This document shows positions 1 to 10,941 of a DNA stretch of 64,000 bases, piece by piece; position 1 is the first letter of the stretch; every line of letters starts with the position of its first letter. This DNA comes from Conoideocrella luteorostrata (Eukaryota; Ascomycota; Sordariomycetes; Hypocreales; Clavicipitaceae), in assembly GCA_032433595.1 (NCBI GenBank), contig JASWJB010000074.1:1-64000 (forward strand), written 5' to 3'. The notes beneath the pieces are model-generated. The model saw only the letters and a list, made by a program, of their open reading frames with translations, was not told the DNA's origin and made no database searches. A program made the translations under genes and the position numbers.

Positions 1-2834
1 ATATTGAATGCTTCCGGTCGTACGATTCTGTTGAATTTGAACGCTTCCGACGATGTTGAATAATTCCGGTCGCATTGTGTGTTTTCGGTGATATTGAGTG
101 CATCGTTGTGGAATGCTTCCTGTGACATTCGTTTAGGCCACTTTTCCTCCGGAGATAGTGTTATGAAGTCTTACGAACCAACAAAGACGACCTGATAGCA
201 GGACCTGAATCGAAGTGGCAGCCGGGTGCAGTTGAGGAATGTGACTGAGGGGATGAGCCACTGAGGCATTATATGTTGTTGTAGTCATTGACGCCTAGGC
301 TATTTTACGAATGGCGAGCCTCCCAAAGGACATAGGGACTATGTCAGACTAAGTCTATCGTACATGTTCATTTAGCCGAAGGCTGTGTATACGCTCATGT
401 CATAGTTTTCCCGAATAATAAAGGTGCAGGCTTAGCAAATAAGTTTCTATTGGTCTAAAATGTGTATTCGCAATTGGCAAAACAGGCCGGATTAGTTAGG
501 TACACGCTAGCCACTATGTGTCTCTGCTTCTTTGTTTGCTTCTTTGTTTACTATTGGCAAAATTGCTCAGCAATCTGTTCGTTTGCTAGACCAAGCAGCC
601 TTTCTTCCATTGTTGAAGCCGATGCACCGTGTTGATGGATATTTATTACGGTCCCAGGGGCATAATTAGTCCTGCCTCTAATTTGGGAATTCATTGCCCG
701 TCTTGCGGCCAAACAAAACCTGCGGGTCACTTCATGAGCAGGAGGAAATAGCGTTGCTACAGTCACATCCCCTCTAACACACCTTCATATACATATTTGT
801 ATGTAACAACATGGGTCTCGCAATATTGCTGTATTTTTCAATATCTTTCGGACTCGCACCAGCGCCTTGGCAACGTGCTGTTGGGCCTTGTGTGCGCTGC
901 AGCGTTGCAACTCCTTCCGCAACCCTCCTTCTTCAATGAGCATCATCACATTCATCAAACTCATTAGTAGCCACGATTCTTGTCAGTATTAGCTCCAAAG
1001 CTTTGAATGCTACTATTAAATGAATAATCTTGCAGCTTACGTTCGGCTTTACAATATCTTCGTCATTCCGTACATCGCACAGCACGATCTGTTCCCTGAA
1101 TTTAACAAGACCATGCCTAAGATCCCGCCGCCATCTCCATTGCCACAATTTAACAGTGCTAACAAGCTCAAGGACTTTATACAACGTTGGGGTTGTAATA
1201 ATAGCATAGCATTTATTCGAAACATCCGGGTATAGTTATTGCTTAATTAATAGGCAATGCAGCGCGTTGTATATTTTCTTTTATTGTAATCAAGGCCCTT
1301 GATGAAATCCTAAAATCCATGGGCGAGCGTGCCTCCTACTCTCCTTTTTGACTACTATTTCAGGATCTAGGCTAAATGCCACACATTATTGAATAAAACT
1401 TGGTTGTACACTGTGCTTAGGACGATATGGAGACTCATAGTTGAGGTAGTCATTCACGTGACGGATTCAACACACAAAAGATAGAATCCAACACGTCTAT
1501 AAACAAGATAGATAACCACCTGGGCATATCATCTGAACAATATTTCATATTACAAGTTACGTGCACTTATGTTATATGACCTCTCATTACAACTGCCAAC
1601 ATTGACAACACGCATGCCTTGTCTAGCATCCCACTAGACGGATCCTGCGCAAAACAGTACTGCCTAAATAGCATAATTATCCCTCATACATTAACCCAGT
1701 GGCTTATCCTCATTGTTTTAGGCATAAAATGGCTCAAAGAGAGCTTTTTCAAGAGATAGCGTAGCTACAATGCATTCCTGCACGCAAGGCACGCCGCGAG
1801 TCAACGTCTTACGAGGAAAATTGGGTCTGGAATTACTAGTCGGACCGATTAATATATACGCTTTTAAATGAAAACGCTATGAATCGTGTTTTTAATCAAA
1901 TTGGCCTGCCTTGCATATTGCCCGGGCTCGAGTTGTTGAAAAATTCGTGATATTAAGCGAGACTTTACGACAAGGGTTTTGTCCCACGACTTTAACGTTA
2001 TATTCTACGGTGGGGTGTGGCAAGCAAGCCACCTTTGTTAAATTTTACCGCGTAGATCCGTTAGAGCACTCCGTGCTCCGTACTCCGTACATCTACTCGT
2101 AATAGCAACCCACACACCGTTAAATCTACTGCCTTGCCTTTATGTTTATATACACACCCCTTCCTGCACCTGTTAGTGCTGCCTAGAATTAACGCCAGGT
2201 TTCCGATGTTGAGTGTGTGCACGTGCCATGCGTTTGTATGATTTTATACTAAGGTGTGGGACGACGTACTAAAAAAAGTGTCACTGGTGTGTGGGTCACT
2301 TGTTGACGAGTGGGCGTACTCGCTCCGTTGAGTAAGAAAATATCGCTCTGAATAGCAACACCCTTTCTTTGAATGTGTTTACACTAACTAGCCCGACTAG
2401 TTATTCTGGACTTTCGGGGCTATCTGTCTAGGCATGGCGACTATAATCTTGCGAGATACCTCAGAGTGCCTCGGGAAACGCGAACCAGATCGTTGCACGT
2501 TTTACTTATAGAGCATTATTTTAACTACTAATTAGATGTCTATATTTTGTGTGGCACAGCGTCGTGGTGGTGATGCGTGCGTATCAAATGTTAAATATGG
2601 AGTACAGCATTTTCTAGCCTGTTTTGTTATAGTGGTAATTAGAGATACTCTACACAATGTATTAATCCCGAGGGCATTATTTTGTTGTAAATAAACGTAA
2701 TAGTTAGATATTGTCATAGTAATGTGCTCCGTAGGTACCAGCGTTATTTGCATTATCTCTTTGATGACCGTAAGGCCACAATCTCGTACCGACAAGAGGT
2801 CGTAGCCAATTAGAAGCTGTGCATTGAAAGGCAC
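1..2834. other. Gene-free, decayed intergenic block
   Basis: No convincing coding region is seen; all open frames are short and lack recognisable motifs. The first 130 bases look like a degenerate minisatellite: variants of TTGAATGCTTCCGGTCG recur about every 30 bases. A TACTCCGTA motif lies at 2081-2089 inside a short CTCCGTA tandem. A 19-nt sequence around 1620-1638 recurs inverted near 12520. This reads as old repeat or transposon debris next to the piggyBac relic; I see no intact element. Confidence 0.55.
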
Positions 2835-4010
2835 TTAGTCCGCCCGCTGATTTACGCTGTGATAGAAGTCCCAGCAAGCTCTTGAATTACAAAGAGATAC
2901 ATCGCACGTCTCGCACCCGTAACGGCTGTTGGGAGCAGAGCGGCGCCGATTGACGGCATCGTCATTCAACGTGCCGAATGCCTTGCACAACACATTAATT
3001 AGCCGCTGCCGCCACGTACGTTGAGAATCATAGGGCTTCCAAATAGGCTTCCCACGAAGCTGCAGAAGGTAGCTGTTAATAATACAAATCTCAAGGAGAA
3101 AAAACCATGCCAAGGCCTGTGTGCCGCCCCTACAAGTGCGATGCTTAAAGCACCCGCGACTTTGTAATTAATCAGCGGTATCAACCCCGTTCATATAATC
3201 ATTTTATTCTGCAGCAATAGACTGGATATTAATTTCTTTAATAACCTCATCACCAGAGAAAGCATTAATTGGCTTACTTCTGGTATGTGTAGATGTCGGT
3301 CTCTTTCATTTACGTAGCTGCTTCTCATTGCCTGTGTACACAGTCGTGAAAAATAACACAAGTGCGTTATCTTTCCATGCAATTTGGTTAACCTAAGCAA
3401 GAAGGGACGGATTAGCTAGTAATTAGTAAAATAGGATGTCTTTTCTAGCTCACAAGGTTATTTTCTGTTGGCACGCTCTCAAGCCGGTTATATGGCCAGC
3501 ATTTGCCGCTTGTATCAGGAGCCTTAGCAGCTACAAATTCCTATCAAATGCCACTATTTGTACAGGCAGTACCGGCAGCAGCAGCATTTTAAAGCCGAAG
3601 AGTTTCAAACAGCGCTGGTAATGAGAAGAGGTTATCCATAAAGACGTGATATGTTTGCCTTGGTAGCTTATTTACTAGAGCCACAGCAAGGCTTTGAGTC
3701 GGGTTCAAGTGAATTTTATTATTATCACCTCTTTTGCGTTTCTTGACCTTCCAGTAGGGTTCTTTGCCTTAGGTCATGCCATAACCAACCTAGAATGCAG
3801 CCTTCTTGTGCAATTGGCCAGCTTTTGAAGCCATGAGAAATTGGCTTATTTGGGACGACTGTTGTTAGTAGAGATCCTCCTTTATAGTTGATCATACACT
3901 CATCTACAGAGAGATGACTGCCTGGATTATAGAGCTCAAGGGACTTGCTTTGTGTATGGTTAGACCACTTATCACATCGCTGAAAAGGCGTTATTGTGTG
4001 GGTCGATGAC
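2835..4010 (-). pseudogene. piggyBac-type transposase relic
   Basis: Translating the minus strand across frames gives the ordered landmarks of a piggyBac DDE transposase (DDE_Tnp_1_7 type). At about 3870-3910 is an Asp-bearing LSVDECM segment, followed by NKPISHGFKSW and the AQEGCILGWLWH block. Then come TQKR and a stop, LPRQTYHVFMDNLFS with the second Asp (about 3620-3670), a TNSGI block, AWKDNALVLFF, a SIAAEYN-like block, and finally a Cys-rich tail (CETCDVSLC...CWDFYH) ending in a stop at 2835. The frame is broken repeatedly: TAA after TLRL, TGA-TAG after NSGI, TAG after LVS, and frame changes toward the C-terminus. The N-terminal third is missing beyond about 4010, where a T-rich low-complexity tract starts. 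It cannot encode an active enzyme. I did not find convincing TTAA-flanked terminal repeats. The family call is fairly safe because several spaced motifs occur in the right order; the exact left limit is uncertain. Confidence 0.8.
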
Positions 4011-4028
4011 GACCAGCGAGCACCGGCT

Positions 4029-4060
4029 ATTGTATTTATTTATTTATTTTTTATTTTTTT
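4029..4060. repeat. TATT/T-rich low-complexity tract
   Basis: A run of TATT units passes into T-rich sequence just beyond the N-terminal limit of the piggyBac relic. It may mark the breakpoint where the element was truncated, but it could equally be an ordinary microsatellite. Confidence 0.7.
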
Positions 4061-6477
4061 GACAACTTTAAAATTATTTCTCGTGGGTGAAATCCGCTTG
4101 TGGACTTTTTCGGTAGGTTTTTAGTGGTGGAGTTGTAAGGCACCACCAAACTGCAGAGTACGGTGAGTGCAATGCAGTGCAATCAAATGTATGAAAGTGA
4201 AAGTGAGACTAAATTCGTTGGTCGAGTATGCCTTATTGCATGCGAATGATTCATCCAAGTAGTATGATGCCTGTCAGTCCAGCGTGACGTATGGCAACAA
4301 ATTGGCAGCTAGACATGCCTGGTGGACTTGGAGGTCCCGCGCCAAGAGTCTCTGCAGTCTGGTGTGTAGTTAGTGGGCCCATGCCTATACACCCAATGGC
4401 TACCCAAGCAGTGGAGTGCCTCGTGTTGCTACTCGACGTCAACTGGTGGCGCTACGCATGCGGATTCGTGTCTCGGTGCGGTCGGTCGCGTGCTGAATGG
4501 CAGATAAATATGATAAGCCGTGACGAGCACTATCTACAGTAATCGTAGCACATGAATGCGATGATGCGACCATGGTCACATTCAGAGCTAGATTTCTTCC
4601 TCGGTTGTGCGGCAAGCTCAATATCTTCAATTGCACACTTCGTTCCAGCGCATTGACCACCCAGCGAGTCGCATGAACTACAGAATCTTTCCCATTTCAT
4701 GGCATTCTGGTTGGACAGATGAACGCGGAATAGGTACAGGCCCACCGGCTTGACGTTATCACGTTGTCCCCTTCTAGAACGCTCGTAAGCCTACCCTACC
4801 CTACCGCTGCTAAAACTGCTGTCTTGCCAACTTATCTTCGGCATTTGCGTGTCGTTTACGTATACGGCAACATAGGCGCCAACCACCCGCACAGTCATAT
4901 GGTACCTCTGCATTTGTTGCGGAAAAGATGAGGCTCCGATGTAACATCTTTGCATTTACCAAACTTGGGTTGACTGCGACAGAGATGAACTCATCTTCAA
5001 TAACTTGTTGGGATATAAAATCTGGGTTACTCACCATCCTTGTCCACAATCAGCTGGCATCGATCCACATCCACCATCCTTATTGCGGCAATCGCTATGC
5101 GTAACATGGCATGTGTGATACAAGCTGGGGGGGATATAATATATCCCCGAATGCCTGCTCCGGGTTGCATACCTGTACTGCGCTCCACTTGGCACGGCCT
5201 GGAATGGCAAGAGTCTAGCAACCAAACAGAAGCAAGAATGGACGTTCGAGTATCAAGAAGTATCTAGAGGTATACGAAGGTTCCTGTGCTTAAGATGCAC
5301 CGTTCGACACTTACGGAATGTAATAAACGGAACGGGTCGATGATTACGGCCGCGTTGGAGTCCTTCAGCACGGTATAACGTAGGATTGCTCAATATGGCT
5401 TTGGAGCTAAGTAGGTTAAAGCGACCACCGTTCAGGAACTCGTTCCAGAAGGGAAATTCAGCCAGTTAGTTTTCACCTCTTTATCGAGCTGAATCTTACC
5501 CCTCCGAAGGCGACCTTTGTTCAGATGGCAACCACAGTGTCATTAATTGACTGATCGATCTCAGAATCAGCAACTTCTTTCAAAATAATAGGATTAAGTT
5601 TCTATAGCAGGAAAATCTACTAATTCTGCAGGCAGTGGCCATAGCGTATGGTCAAAGTCCTAAGACACCATATCCTTGGCACTGAAAACTTCATTACGTG
5701 TCACTGCTGGCGGATCTTGTGAGCTTCCATTGTGATTCTCTAAAGTGAGCAAGACGCTAACATACTAATATATGAATCCTTGTGCACACTAGTACTCGCT
5801 AATTTACGAGCGCGCAAACCTGACTTGTCACTTTTCTGAAGCAACCGTCCTTCGATGATCCTATCCTCCGACTATCTTCTCCGTGTTAGCCGTCAAAAAC
5901 TACGCGCGTACATGTTTCACCACAAGCCACCGCGCTCGGCCGAGAATCACTTACTAAATCTATGCCAAGAAAATCAAAATCCAATCGGGGACAGGTCGCC
6001 ATGATGGAAAATTACGTGTCTGCCAAGTTTATACATCGGTTGTATTGCCCCCCACATTCCGGCAACAATGCCAAGGCTGTTTGCCGGCCGGGTTGAAAAT
6101 AGAACAGACGTGATTGGTTCGATGGCTGTGGGTAAACCTTTTTACGACCATGGCCGCGTATGTCGCCAGCGCAGGTTTTCTAAATTTTGGGACTCAAGTT
6201 AGTATCAAAAGGCAAAACTTAGCTTAGTTCGGCTAATCCGCGGAGCTTTCAGGCTCCATCAGAAGAGGACGCGTTGTCGAATCTGTTGATGAAAGAGGAT
6301 GGCTGTGAGTGTGGACGATGACGAGTTCACGGACGGGCTCCACCAAGGATCATGTATAAGAAGATCACTTTGATTCTCAATAAATTCTATCTCTAGTCTG
6401 ATACTACACATACTTCGATAAAAATTAAAACCAACCTCGAATACACTTTTTCTCTCTTTGTTTTGACACACTGCACC
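4061..6477. other. Intergenic region, no gene recognised
   Basis: Only short, mutually overlapping open frames without recognisable domains. Minus-strand frames around 4810-5225 carry a few clustered cysteines (a CRNKDGGCG-like stretch) that could be a decayed secreted protein, but no family is recognisable and the frames are broken. The last 200 bases or so, T/C-rich with CAACC-type sequence just before 6478, are the likely promoter and 5' leader of the dioxygenase. Confidence 0.5.
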
Positions 6478-7811
6478 ATGCATTTCCCTTCTTTTGCATC
6501 CTCCATCCTGCTATTCTGTGGGCTAGCATTGGCACATCCTGGACACGATGTGACTGAAGAAATTTTAGACAGAAGGGCGTTCAAAGATTCGGTCCGTCAA
6601 GTTTCGCTTGCACATTGCGCTGAGAAGCTGAAGCTGCGGGGAATTCAGGCTCGCAACGTGCAACGAAGAGCTGCAGCCGTTGAAAAGGCTCGGCTAGTTC
6701 TTGATCTCGCGAAGCGAGACACAGCTTCAGTTCTCGCCACGTCGCATAACAAGACAGACCTAGGATACAGCGAGAATACTAGCATTTCTGATCTATTCTC
6801 CGGCAATTCTTCCTGTGTTCTCACACCAGAAGTGACACAAGGGCCATACTGTATGTGATCATCCCAGTTTAGCATGAGTCCGTTCGAAACCTAATTTTTC
6901 ACCCAGATGTTGGCGGAGAATATATCCGAAAGGACGTCACAGAAAACCAACCCGGGGTTAACATCACCCTCGACTACCAGGTCATTGATGTGGACACCTG
7001 TGACCCTGTCCCGAACGTCTACGTTGAAATTTGGCACTGCAACTCCACCGGTGTTTACTCTGGCGTGGTTGCAAACGGGAACGGCGATTCTTCCGACGAA
7101 ACCAATATTAATAACACCTTTCTCAGGGGCATACAAAAGACAGATTCGGACGGCGTGGCGCAGTTTGGATCCCTTTTTCCCGGTCACTACACGGGTCGAA
7201 CAACCCATGTCCACGTCATGGTGCACACCAACGCAACTGAATTGTCCAACCATACTCTGGGAAATGAGGTGTATGCGAGCCACGTAGGGCAAAGTTTCTT
7301 CGACCAAGACCTCATCACTGAAGTCAGCAAGATCGAGCCCTACGCATCAAACACGCAAACTTTGACCAAGAACGCCGAAGATAGCATCCTTGCTGAAGAG
7401 GCTGACACTGTAGACCCGCTATTGGCTTATACACTCTTGGGCAGTAGTGTTAGCGACGGGCTATTTGCTTGGTCCGCATTCGGCATCAATACCTCCTACG
7501 TTAACTCTGTCAAGCCAGCATCTTTTTACTACGAGTCCGGCGGCATAGAGAATCCCAATTCTGGTGGCGGTGGTCCTGGTGGAAACAGTGGTCCTGGTGG
7601 AAGCGGTGGTCCTGGTGGAAGCGGTGGCCCGGGTGGCCAGGGAGGAAATGGAACCGTACGACCTACAGGGAGACCGGGAGGGGGCAACGGTACAAACACA
7701 TCTGGGAGTGGCGTCTCGCCTACCAATATCACCAGTGTGGCAAACAGGTATACAGTTGGCGCGGTGATGTTTTCGCTAATTGGTCTTTTATTGCCCGTGT
7801 TATGGCTTTAG
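6478..7811 (+). CDS. Secreted, probably GPI-anchored intradiol ring-cleavage dioxygenase
   Basis: Exons are 6478-6850 and 6907-7811 (intron GTATGT...CCCAG), giving 425 residues. The start is set by the ATG that opens a signal peptide (MHFPSFASSILLFCGLALA); a second in-frame ATG lies 15 bases upstream. The splice restores the family block TQGPYYVGGEYIR. Then follow DYQVIDVDTCDPVPN, WHCNSTGVYSG and GRTTHVHVMVH, which carry the two Tyr and two His expected for the non-haem Fe(III) site of intradiol (catechol 1,2-/protocatechuate 3,4-type) dioxygenases. Family members cleave catechols to muconate-type acids; fungal secreted forms are thought to act on lignin- or plant-phenol-derived catechols, but the substrate here is unknown. 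After the catalytic domain comes a Gly-Pro-rich repeat (DNA about 7561-7650, 18-bp units), a Ser/Thr/Asn linker and a terminal hydrophobic segment ending at the stop, which looks like a GPI-attachment signal. The neighbours give no pathway context. Confidence 0.9.
7561..7650 (+). repeat. In-frame Gly/Pro repeat (18-bp unit) in dioxygenase tail
   Basis: Near-identical units of GGTGGTCCTGGTGGAAGC encode repeated GGPGGS between the catalytic domain and the C-terminal hydrophobic tail. Copy number is likely to vary between strains (inference). Confidence 0.85.
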
Positions 7812-8517
7812 TTGGTACGGTAACGTCACTGTCAACTCCAATGAAGACTTTTGACTGAGAAACTTTGATACTCGTCAGGAAATACGAGTGATGCTGGCGA
7901 AACGGTGAAGCTTCTTAGGGCTACTTTCTCGCGTCTTGCTATGGATCATATCAAGTCACCTAGAATTACGGAGTTTTCTTTATTTAATACACAGCTAGCT
8001 CAATACGGCCATATGCATCCATGGAGGCATTATTGCAATGTATTTCAGATACTTCCGAGAAGATTATGAAAATTGCTATTGTGAAGGCGGTAGTTGACCA
8101 CAAGTTCTTTGTTATTTAGGCGTCGTCCAATTTCGCAATTACAAAATGTCAAACTCGACTGCCATGAAGATAGCACCGCGAAAATACTTTCTTCGTATGT
8201 ATCCGTGTAATAATATTAGAGGCAACAGAAGCACCAAAAGCGTGGATACCCTCATAACCGCAGTAGCGGTAGCTTACTGGATGTAGAATTTGTCTGATAT
8301 TCTGTTTGGTGATACACGTAATCCTTGTCTGAGCTTCTAGTCGTTACCCGTGACGCTTCTTCTAATCGAAACTTTAGTCGTACATTATGTGCTATTATTC
8401 CTTTTTTTTTCCTTTTTGGCTTCATCTTTAAGCTCTGCATCACACTCGCTCCGACCGCTGTGGCCAATACCAAGTAGATGCAGGCAACCAAACACACAGG
8501 AGTATTATGAGCTGGTT
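7812..8517. other. 3' flank and intergenic sequence
   Basis: Nothing recognised as coding. The region holds the 3' untranslated region of the dioxygenase and AT-rich sequence with short open frames only. Confidence 0.5.
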
Positions 8518-9093
8518 CTATCCCCAAAGTGATTCATTATCTTTGACCATATCCACAGCCTTGGGCCGCCCGCGCCGTCTCTTCCTCTCCGCCGGGGTTA
8601 CGACCCAGGAATCTATCCTCACGCAGAATGCAAGCGGTTGATACGGCGAGTAGGGTATTAATCGACTAGAGAGACCGTTGGCCTCTCCCGCCAAATGGGG
8701 CGGTGAGGTTTCTTCTGTCGCTAGAGTTTTGAACGACAATAGAGGTGAATCATCGGAGTACATCCTCTCCTTTATTTGGAACCCCGGCATTGACGGCAGT
8801 ATAGAAGCAAAAAATGATCTACCTCTCCGTAGAAAGTATGAGAAATTGCTTTCTCCTGCGTTAGATGTCGGTGACTGCTGGTCGAGTATAGCATTTTGAC
8901 AGCGGTCTGCAGTTTGCTCGCGTTTTTCGTCCATCTCCAACGTCGACATTAATAAAGAATATATTTTATTTGCGTAGCAGCAGTGAATACAATAACTGAT
9001 AAACCAGGCTGCATGCGTCTTGCACGGGGCGCACCCAGGAGTTCTTGAATGTTCGAAAACCAACAGGTACAGCTCTATGAAGTGGAGTTGCAT
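8518..9093 (-). CDS. Doubtful hypothetical protein with basic GRPK motif
   Basis: An ATG-initiated open frame of 191 codons, long for this AT-rich block. Its C-terminus has a basic ERKRRRGRPKAVD stretch resembling an AT-hook or the basic lead-in of some fungal bZIP factors. No leucine zipper, DNA-binding domain or other family match is visible, and the downstream minus-strand sequence does not continue into an obvious bZIP. It could be the first exon of a decayed transcription factor or chance. I do not assign a function. Confidence 0.2.
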   Translation of the reverse strand: MQLHFIELYLLVFEHSRTPGCAPCKTHAAWFISYCIHCCYANKIYSLLMSTLEMDEKREQTADRCQNAILDQQSPTSNAGESNFSYFLRRGRSFFASILPSMPGFQIKERMYSDDSPLLSFKTLATEETSPPHLAGEANGLSSRLIPYSPYQPLAFCVRIDSWVVTPAERKRRRGRPKAVDMVKDNESLWG

Positions 9094-10235
9094 ATTGAGT
9101 TCATTCGCGACAATCTAATTTATGTATTTATCTCGCCCATTCGGGTTGTGTGGATGCCTGTTTCCGAGCCCCTGGGTGTCTCAGAACAAACCTAGCCGGT
9201 CGGTGGTTGCTTGTTCTGAAACGCCGAGACGTTGAGGGTGGCGCTGAGTGATGGAACTGCTTACTGAGGCATGAACTAAGCACTGCGGTTTGGTGCAATT
9301 GATGATGGAAATGCAGAGAGGGGAGCTCTAGCTGATTACTATGCAGCCGCACTAATGTCGAGGTTAAGGAGAGAAGCTGACTGAGTGACTGTTTTATGGC
9401 TGGGAGAATCTCAAACAACGCTTTATGACACTGCGGTTTTGCAAACCGAACTGTATTTAAAATATTAGTACGATTCAAAGATCAAACGCAGATCAACACT
9501 TAAACTAAACAAGGGTTCTCCGTAAACTGACACGGAATCTTCCAAGTGGGCCGGCCCTATTGCATACTGTCTGTACGGCGCCAAACCGGTCGATTGTTTC
9601 TCGGGGCAATGCTGCACCAGCTCCATGTGTATCGCAGACAAATGATGTACATCTATTATTAAGTCTCCGTACATTTAGCGGCGCATGATATCGGGGCAGC
9701 CCACGGGGAACCCGCGAACCCGGTCGCTCTCGTGAGTGAAACGCACGCTAACCAGGCCCCATGTCGATTGCTTCTGCGGCGTCCACCGCTCCACCTCAGT
9801 TTGAGCCTTTCTAGAAGAATATATCGACGATACTATTCTGCCCGTAACAGTGATTGGCTCCCAGCGACGATCTGGGGTCCTTCTGGGTAGGCTTCCAATA
9901 GCACCCAGTTGCGTCCCAAAGTCTTTGGGCTGTTTAGGGGGCTCCGAATTACTTCTTGAGCTTTCCCGAGAAGCGTTTTGTTAGATGCGCAGTCGATCTG
10001 TTAATGCGCATATATTGCTTGTGACAAATTCAGGCATTCGGTGCGCCTGCCTTTCGATGTTTCCGTCTCTATGCCATTGGCAGCGACTCCCATAATTGTA
10101 CGCCTAGCTTATATCATCAGGCAATTGGCCCAAAGTCGGAAACGAAACATATTCGATTGGCTCATCTCCCTTGGACTTGGACGGCCCCAAGTCTAGAAGC
10201 ATCGGTTGTTTCATGCAAGCACCTTTGTCACGCGG

Positions 10236-10259
10236 AATTCTACGCAATTCCGTAGAATT
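10236..10259. repeat. Perfect 9-bp inverted repeat
   Basis: AATTCTACG, a 6-nt spacer CAATTC, then CGTAGAATT. No gene lies nearby, so a role as a terminator or operator is not supported. It may be the end of a small decayed element. Confidence 0.7.
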
Positions 10260-10874
10260 TATTGGCGGTTTCGGAAGCCTCGGTATTCATTGGAAACTTG
10301 CAAAGCTCTATTCCCGAGCACAATAAATACGTAATATCTAGCTGCTGAAAGAGTTGCAAGTCCTCTATCTTAATGCCCATAGAGCATCGAAAAGGAAAAA
10401 AAAGACTAGGAGTAGAAGTTCAGTTCAGTATTAATGTTAAGAAAATAACAAAACTAATAAGCATAGGGTTCTACTATAAGCAGCTAAAGAAACTGAGTTT
10501 GATTTTCCATTAGTAATGCTTAAATAAACCTTATAACCTAACTAATATATGAGTAGACATGGTCTCCCACAAGATCATAGAATTATAGCATCATTTGAGG
10601 AATTGGTCTTGGATAGTATCCTCATGCATCATTATATGGTGGAGGTGTATGCGGTCCATTGACGTCTTTAACATACAATCTTGGCCACATTTTACAAGCA
10701 TCTGCCAGGAGAAAAAGAGTTTCACCGTTGTACCCGTAAAGTTGATAGCTGCAAATTAGCTGTCGCTTTCAACCGCCAGCGGGCACCCACCTTCTCTCTC
10801 AGCCCGTGTATCCACATATCCGGTCCACACACACACACACGTAATCCAATACAAATCATTCTGTACCAGGGTCT

Positions 10875-10941
10875 TTCACTGCAATTTTAACTCCTCCCTA
10901 GGGTTGCTCCCCACTAAGGGAGGTAACCTTCACTGCAATTT
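10875..10941. repeat. Hairpin between 13-bp direct repeats
   Basis: TTCACTGCAATTT occurs at about 10875 and again at about 10929. Between them, CCTCCCT and AGGGAGG form a 7-bp stem. A short inverted-repeat insertion or MITE footprint is possible but unproven. Confidence 0.5.

Noticed and set aside
4791..4804. CTACCCTACCCTACC as a telomere-like repeat
   Set aside because: It is not the TTAGGG-type repeat of filamentous fungi and is only about three units long.
7529..7732. Pro-rich minus-strand frame in the dioxygenase tail
   Set aside because: Reverse translation of the Gly-rich repeat.
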